64,000 nucleotides of DNA from Thermoleophilaceae bacterium (GTDB lineage Bacteria; Actinomycetota; Thermoleophilia; Solirubrobacterales; Thermoleophilaceae), in NCBI GenBank assembly GCA_030448005.1, contig JAUJNT010000003.1:1-64000 (forward strand), written 5' to 3'. The position numbers and the translations under genes were made by a program. The notes beneath the pieces were generated by a model. It was given only the letters and a program-made list of their open reading frames with translations. It was not told where the DNA came from and searched no databases. Shown piece by piece: positions 59,723 through 64,000 of the stretch (the stretch's first letter is position 1; the number at the start of each line of letters is the position of its first letter).

Positions 59723-61219
59723 ATGAGCAAACGACGCTTCTACATCACAACGGCGATCCCGTACGTCAACGGCGACCCGCATCTCGGCTTTGCGCTCGAG
59801 TGTGTGCAGGCCGACGTACTGGCGCGCCACCGGCGGCTGCTCGGGGAGCGGGTCCGCTTCCTGAGCGGAACGGACGACCATTCGCTCAAGAACGTCGAGG
59901 CTGCCGCCGTTGCCGGCGTGCCGGTCGCGCAGTTCGTGGATGTAAAGGCGGAGCGGTTTGCCGCGCTTCGCGAACCGCTTGAGCTCTCCTATGACGACTT
60001 CATCGCCACGAGCCGCGATCCGCGTCACCGCCCAGGGGTGAGGCGCCTCTGGCACGCGTGCGCCGCGAGCGGAGACCTCTATGAGCGCTACTACGAGGGT
60101 CTCTACTGCACCGGCTGCGAGGCCTTCCGCTCCCCGAACGAGCTCGTCGACGGGCTCTGTCCCGAGCACCGCCGGCCACCGGAGCAGGTCGCTGAGCGCA
60201 ACTGGTTCTTTCGCCTCTCGCGCTACCGCGATCAGCTGCTTGACCTGATCGAGAGCGGAGGGCTTCGGATCGAGCCAGAGCAGCGGCGAAACGAGGTGCT
60301 CGGTTTCATCGGTGGCGGGCTCGAGGACTTCAGCGTCTCCCGCTCCCAAGAGCGCGCACACGGCTGGGGCATCCCGGTGCCGGGGGACCCGAGCCAGGTG
60401 GTCTACGTCTGGTTTGACGCGCTTGGGAACTACATCAGTGCGCTGGGCTACGGAACCGAGGGCGAGCTCTACGGCCAGTGGTGGGAGCGCTCAGACGAGC
60501 GCCTGCACGTGATCGGCAAGGGGATCATCCGCTTTCACGCGGTCTACTGGCCGGCCATCCTGCTCTCCGCCGGGGAGGCGCTACCGACGGCGATCTTCGT
60601 CCACGACTACCTCACCGTCGACGGGCAGAAGCTTTCGAAGTCGCTCGGCGGCACCCACGACCCCGCCGACATCGCGGGCTACTACGGAAGCGCCGCGCTG
60701 CGGTGGTGGTTTCTTCGCGACGTGCCGCGTGCTGGTGATACCGACTTTCGCGAGGAGCGGCTCGCCGCGCGCGCGAACGAGCTCGCCGACGGCCTCGGAA
60801 ACCTCGTCAACCGCACCATCGCGCTGGTCGCGCGCCATCGCCCACGGGGCATTGCCGCAGTCGAGCCCCGGACGGAGGAGTCGCTCGCGCTACAAGCGGC
60901 CCTCCAACGGACACCGGGCGAGATCGAGGACGCCCTTTCTCGCTTCGACATCAGGTCTGCCGCGGCGGCGCTCTGGTCTCTCGTCGAGGAGGCCAATCGT
61001 TATGTCGCCGCGACGCGGCCCTGGGAGCTCGCAAGGGCCGAATCCGACATAGACGCCGGCACCGACCTCGACGAAGCGTTGGGTGTCCTCATGAGCGCCT
61101 GCCGCACGCTCGCGCGCGAGTGCCGGCCCTTCCTGCCCGCGGCGAGCGAGCGAATCGGGTGCGCTCTCGCCGAGGGCAATCCGGAGCTTGGCCGCCGGCT
61201 GTTCCCAAAAGCCCCGTGA
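59723..61219 (+). CDS. Methionyl-tRNA synthetase, probably an additional or acquired copy
   Basis: 498 residues. The class I catalytic core has the HIGH-type PYVNGDPHLGFALE (about residues 12-25), a single-knuckle insert CTGCEAFRSPNEL...CPEH (about 131-152), the WFDALGNYISALGY active-site region (about 232) and the KMSKS-type QKLSKSLGG (about 303). A helical anticodon-binding domain follows (ANELADGLGNLVNRTIALVA). It charges tRNA-Met. It sits in a mobile-element zone, away from the usual metG neighbours, so it may be a second, drug-tolerant or horizontally acquired form. It lacks a C-terminal tRNA-binding extension. Confidence 0.9.
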   Translation: MSKRRFYITTAIPYVNGDPHLGFALECVQADVLARHRRLLGERVRFLSGTDDHSLKNVEAAAVAGVPVAQFVDVKAERFAALREPLELSYDDFIATSRDPRHRPGVRRLWHACAASGDLYERYYEGLYCTGCEAFRSPNELVDGLCPEHRRPPEQVAERNWFFRLSRYRDQLLDLIESGGLRIEPEQRRNEVLGFIGGGLEDFSVSRSQERAHGWGIPVPGDPSQVVYVWFDALGNYISALGYGTEGELYGQWWERSDERLHVIGKGIIRFHAVYWPAILLSAGEALPTAIFVHDYLTVDGQKLSKSLGGTHDPADIAGYYGSAALRWWFLRDVPRAGDTDFREERLAARANELADGLGNLVNRTIALVARHRPRGIAAVEPRTEESLALQAALQRTPGEIEDALSRFDIRSAAAALWSLVEEANRYVAATRPWELARAESDIDAGTDLDEALGVLMSACRTLARECRPFLPAASERIGCALAEGNPELGRRLFPKAP

Positions 61220-61401
61220 CCGCGCTTCCCCTCAATACCGCTGGTCTCTCCGTCGAGCAGTCGATCGCACGTATTGGATGCGTGGCTCGCGGCGATTCCT
61301 TGAAGCTGGATCGGCCGCGGGGCGCTAGGGCAGGCGGCCTGTCGGTCAGCAGGTGAGCACTGTTGACGGAGGGAAGATGCCCTGAGCCGTCGACCTTGGA
61401 A

Positions 61402-61811
61402 TCAGCTGTTGTCGGCGGCGAACTCGGCGGGATCGGGTATCTTGATCGGGCCCTCCTTCGGCTGCCCGATGCGCAGATGGTTGCCGAACGGGTCCCGTAG
61501 CCCGCAATCGGTGCCGTAGAAGCGCTCGGTGGGTTCCTCCGTGAACTCGACCCCCTTGGCGAGTAGCTGCTCGTAGGTCTTGTGGATGTCGTCGACCGTG
61601 AAGATTGCGACGGCGCCCATCGCGCCCTTCGCCACCAGTTCGCGGACCTGCTCGGCCGTCGCTCCGTCGAGGGCCGGCTTGCCGGCTTCTCCAGCAGGAT
61701 CTCGTGCTCGGGCTCCCCTGGAACGTTGACCGTCAGCCAGCGCATGATGCCTACGGTCGGTCTCCCGCAGGAGGCATGCGGCCGGTTGGATTCTTCGACG
61801 GCTTGGCTCAT
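61402..61811 (-). pseudogene. VOC (glyoxalase/bleomycin-resistance-like) gene with frameshift and damaged start
   Basis: From the upstream side, IMRWLTVNVPGEPEHEILLEKP is in one frame. After a shift near 61680 the other frame reads ALDGATAEQVRELVAKGAMG, VAIFTVDDIHKTYEQLLAKG and GTDCGLRDPFGNHLRIGQP to the stop at 61402. This is a VOC fold with metal-site positions, but the first beta-alpha unit is missing and the middle is shifted, so it is inactive. Confidence 0.75.
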
Positions 61812-61978
61812 CGACTTCGAGTTGGTCCGCAGTGCGTAGGTGCGCCCGGCGTCAGGCCCCTTTCATTCACGCGATCCTATGCGCAACTGTGTCTGGCAAC
61901 GAGGAGCTCCGCCGCCGGCACCGCTCGCTCTGCCCACGTGCCGGCAGGGCAGCTGCGGAGCGCCGGTTGTCGATCGTA

Positions 61979-62012
61979 GGGGCGCCCGCAGGATCTCCTC
62001 AGCGGGCGCCCC
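61979..62012 (-). terminator. Terminator hairpin downstream of the superoxide dismutase gene
   Basis: GGGGCGCCCGC (61979-61989) and GCGGGCGCCCC (62002-62012) form a perfect 11-bp stem with a 12-nt loop, 14 nt after the stop codon of the minus-strand gene. Confidence 0.6.
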
Positions 62013-62025
62013 TCCTCTGCCGCGG

Positions 62026-62616
62026 TTAGCGGCGCTTGCGCTCGACAACCCCGCAGGCAAAGCGACTGCCCGAATCGCCGGTCTTCAGCGTCTCCTCGTC
62101 TGGCCCTGGAGTGGTGCCCGACGTGTAGCGACTGGGGATGTTCGCCAGGTTGTCGCGCCCGGCGTGGATCATGATCGCACTGCCGTCTCCCGCCACCAGT
62201 TCGCTTATGCGAAAGGAGTCGGTCACAAACATAGCTCGGGCCTTTCCGTCGCCTGCGGCCAGCAGCGGCGGCATGTCCCCGGCGTGGGCTCCATGAGCTT
62301 GGCCGTCTCGCTTGTGGTGCCCGCCGGCGCTCGTGAAGGCGGGCGGCTCGCAGAGGCCCTTCTCGTGGACGTGGAAGCCGTGAAAGCCCGGCTGGAGCCC
62401 GCGCGCCCGTACCATCACGAAGACCTTACCGTTACGTCGCTCGCGCAATCTCACCTTCGCCACTCCGCGCCCGTCGGAGCTCTTGAGCGCGGCGTGAGCC
62501 ACTGTCCTCGCGCGCTTTCCCTTCCCCTTGCCGCCGCTTTGTGCCGTGGCCACGAGGGCGAGTCCCAGCACCGCCAAGGCAGCCGCCGACAGCAGGTATG
62601 CGATTCGTCTTCTCAT
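62026..62616 (-). CDS. sodC: Secreted Cu/Zn superoxide dismutase
   Basis: 196 residues from ATG 62616, which has GGGAG five nt upstream. The signal peptide is at 1-27 (LLSAAALAVLGLALVATAQ). Metal ligands are GFHGFHVHEKG (two Cu His), SAGGHHKRDGQAHGAHAGDMP (bridging and Zn His, Zn Asp) and MIHAGRDN (fourth Cu His). Cysteines in LCEPP and FACGV form the usual disulfide. It removes superoxide outside the membrane. It is preserved while both flanking genes (VOC and globin) have decayed. Confidence 0.93.
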   Translation of the reverse strand: MRRRIAYLLSAAALAVLGLALVATAQSGGKGKGKRARTVAHAALKSSDGRGVAKVRLRERRNGKVFVMVRARGLQPGFHGFHVHEKGLCEPPAFTSAGGHHKRDGQAHGAHAGDMPPLLAAGDGKARAMFVTDSFRISELVAGDGSAIMIHAGRDNLANIPSRYTSGTTPGPDEETLKTGDSGSRFACGVVERKRR

Positions 62617-62741
62617 GTTGTCTCCCATTTCAGTTGGTCTTACCACCAGCTTTCCCCGTCAGAGCCATGGCAATGCCCCCAGCCGACCGTCGGCGCGCCA
62701 ACCCGAGAGCCGCGAGACGCTTCTCGACGTGACGCTTCCAT

Positions 62742-63105
62742 CTAAGCCAGCTCGACGAAAGGGGCCGACCGTCCCCACCCCCAGCGCGGGACCGGAGCCC
62801 TCAGGGGCGGTTGCGCCTCCGGCTGGAAGTTGGCGAGAGCAAGTCGCGTTCCCCACTCGAAGTAGGCGAGCAGCGCGGAGCGGAACTCGGGATCGCGGGG
62901 CAGGTCGGCCTCGTCGGCCGCGCGAGCCATAAGCTGAACCCAGCGGAAGCGCTGATCTTCGGTGATCGCCAGACCCGCGAACACCGGAGCGAGCACCTCG
63001 TCCTCGCGCACACGCCGGGAGAACACCTTGGCCAGCCGCTGAAGCGCTTCGGCGCCGCCCGCCCACGCCTGAAGCCGGTCTTGCTCGGCGGTGGCGCGCG
63101 AGCAC
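62742..63105 (-). pseudogene. Group II truncated-hemoglobin-like gene, frameshifted and internally deleted
   Basis: GTG 63105 has GAGGAGG as ribosome site and would start MLAR, but one inserted base then shifts the frame. The globin continues as TAEQDRLQAWAGGAEALQRL, SRRVREDEVLAPVFAGL, then jumps to ITEDQRFRWVQLMARAADEA and ends WGTRLALANFQP, VPRWGWG. The stretch that normally carries the heme-binding His (about 35 residues between those blocks) is absent. It is therefore a non-functional remnant. Confidence 0.75.
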
Positions 63106-63148
63106 CGCCCTCCTCGCTTACTGCGAGCGAGATCGAGAAAGCGTGGGG

Positions 63149-63727
63149 TCAGGCGCGGCGGCGCAATCCCGCCAGCGTCACCGTGACGAGCCGGCGGACC
63201 GCGGCCTTGGACTCCGATCCCCGAGCCGCCGCGAGGGCGTGCAGGCAATAGCTCGCGAGCTCGTCGGAGGCGACATCGTCCCGGAACTCGCCGGTCTCGG
63301 CGCCCTCCGCCACCAGGCTCCGGATCATCGCGCGCAGCTGCTGCTGTGCGCCCGCGACCTGCTCGTCTCGGTGGAGGAACGCCACTAACTCGGTGTCGTG
63401 GTGCCCGTGGGTCTCGTGAGAGATGAACGCGTAGGCCTCGAGCACAGCTTCGAGTCGCTCGCCGGCGTCGCCGGCCCGGTCTCGGACTTCGGCGAGATAC
63501 TCGAGGTGGCTCGTGATCTGACGTTCGTGCCAGGCGAACAGGATCGCTTCGACGCCCGCGAAGTACTTGTAGAGCGTTGCACGTCCGATGCCGGTCTCCT
63601 CGGCGATCTGCGACATCGTCACCGAGCGCAGCCCGTGCTCTGCCACCAGCGCCGCGGTGGTGTCGAGGATCGCCTCGCGTACCTCGCGCCGGTGCGCCTC
63701 GATCGTCTCGTTCCAGAGCCTCGGCAT
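63149..63727 (-). CDS. TetR-family transcriptional regulator
   Basis: 192 residues from ATG 63727, with GAGG just upstream. The helix-turn-helix domain is typical: REAILDTTAALVAEHGLRSVTMSQIAEETGIGRATLYKYFAGVEAI (about residues 15-60). The C-terminal ligand domain has several His residues (SHETHGHHDTE) but no family assignment. It is divergent from a membrane-protein gene whose promoter contains an inverted repeat, its likely operator. Confidence 0.92.
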   Translation of the reverse strand: MPRLWNETIEAHRREVREAILDTTAALVAEHGLRSVTMSQIAEETGIGRATLYKYFAGVEAILFAWHERQITSHLEYLAEVRDRAGDAGERLEAVLEAYAFISHETHGHHDTELVAFLHRDEQVAGAQQQLRAMIRSLVAEGAETGEFRDDVASDELASYCLHALAAARGSESKAAVRRLVTVTLAGLRRRA

Positions 63728-63766
63728 CACCTCAGAATACGCCAGGGCCCCGTGCGTCACTTTGTA

Positions 63767-63795
63767 TTGACTTTAGACACTATGTCTCGTAAATT
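63767..63795 (+). promoter_or_regulatory. Promoter with embedded TetR-type operator
   Basis: TTGACT (63767-63772) and TAAATT (63790-63795) are 17 bp apart. Between them lies AGACA-CTA-TGTCT (63775-63787), flanked by TTTA and TAAA, a palindromic operator candidate for the divergent TetR gene. Confidence 0.65.
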
Positions 63796-63844
63796 CCTCG
63801 GTATGGAGACCCTTCCCACACTCGCGACAGCGAAGGACAGATAC

Positions 63845-64000
63845 ATGCCTGACCCAGACCCCAAGCGCGACACCGGTGGGGGGCCCGACCGGGGACGCAC
63901 GGTCGGCACACCACGCTGGGTGAAGGTGTTCGGTGTCATCGCCATCGTCCTGGTCGTGCTGGTCGTCGTCATGCTCGTCACCGGCGGTGGTAAGCACGGG
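63845..64000 (+). CDS. Single-span membrane protein, incomplete at the window end
   Basis: The start ATG 63845 has GAAGGA 10 nt upstream; an ATG at 63803 in the same frame is less likely. The visible 52 residues have a polar, Pro/Asp-rich N-terminus and a membrane helix (FGVIAIVLVVLVVVMLV), then TGGGKHG at the edge. The TetR-controlled promoter lies about 50 nt upstream. Function is unknown. Confidence 0.6.
   Translation, partial: MPDPDPKRDTGGGPDRGRTVGTPRWVKVFGVIAIVLVVLVVVMLVTGGGKHG

Noticed and set aside
1-64000. tRNA or rRNA genes
   Set aside because: I looked for TTCGA-type T-loops with matching acceptor stems in intergenic regions and found none; matches such as the one near 14650 lie inside coding sequence.

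Overview
The window looks like chromosome of a high-GC actinobacterium, most plausibly a Thermoleophilia/Solirubrobacterales-type organism. The lineage guess rests on gene order and protein style, not on a marker search. From about 3.7 to 45.7 kb it carries the long housekeeping block typical of Actinomycetota: rpmB, fakA-like, recG, rsmD, coaD, a DivIVA-like coiled coil, DUF177, rpmF, plsX, acpP, rnc, smc, ftsY, nfeD/SPFH, ffh, rpsP, KH protein, rimM, trmD, rplS, lepB, rnhB, yraN, yifB, dprA, thiD, ilvD, xerC, a WhiG/FliA-type sigma factor and an EF-G paralogue. No tRNA, rRNA or CRISPR array was found.

Region by region: 0-2.1 kb holds a CarH-like B12-dependent MerR regulator divergent from a PRC-barrel/DUF2382 stress protein; 2.1-3.6 kb a Mug/TDG-type uracil glycosylase and a metallophosphoesterase; 3.7-9.4 kb the first part of the housekeeping block. 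At 9.4-16.0 kb a variable island of secreted and membrane proteins (alpha/beta hydrolase, trypsin-like protease, a frameshifted L,D-transpeptidase) splits coaD and the DivIVA-like gene from DUF177-rpmF. From 16.0 to 34.2 kb comes the fatty-acid, RNA-processing, chromosome-segregation and SRP set, then the ribosomal and competence genes. At 34-43.6 kb are ilvD, a PlsC-like acyltransferase with an SDR epimerase, an intact L,D-transpeptidase, xerC and the sigma factor. At 43.6-49.7 kb are the EF-G paralogue, a zinc-ribbon protein, an RNase H domain, a YbdK-type ligase, and a convergent heme-oxygenase-like iron protein and CDGSH protein. At 49.8-52.1 kb is a five-gene Asp23/AmaP-type envelope-stress operon.

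The last 12 kb is a genome-rearrangement zone. It starts with remnants of an MMPL transporter and a MocR regulator. An IS3 element follows whose transposase is interrupted by an IS30 element (near-identical terminal repeats, 3-bp target duplication). After that come a decayed winged-helix gene and an IS481 fragment. A 192-bp, apparently perfect, inverted repeat then encloses a lower-GC polytopic membrane protein gene. Next to it stands a second-type methionyl-tRNA synthetase, then decayed VOC and globin genes, an intact Cu/Zn superoxide dismutase, and a TetR gene divergent from a membrane protein with a clear promoter/operator.

Regulatory style: many housekeeping genes lack a Shine-Dalgarno sequence and instead show a TANNNT-type -10 box 6-11 nt before the start codon, as expected for leaderless mRNAs. 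Other genes are coupled by ATGA, GTGA or TGATG overlaps. The observations I rate highest are the 192-bp inverted repeat with its cargo, the CarH-type photoreceptor signature, an RNase III that appears to lack two metal-binding carboxylates, and the nested IS elements. All family assignments were made by eye from motifs; no database search was run.
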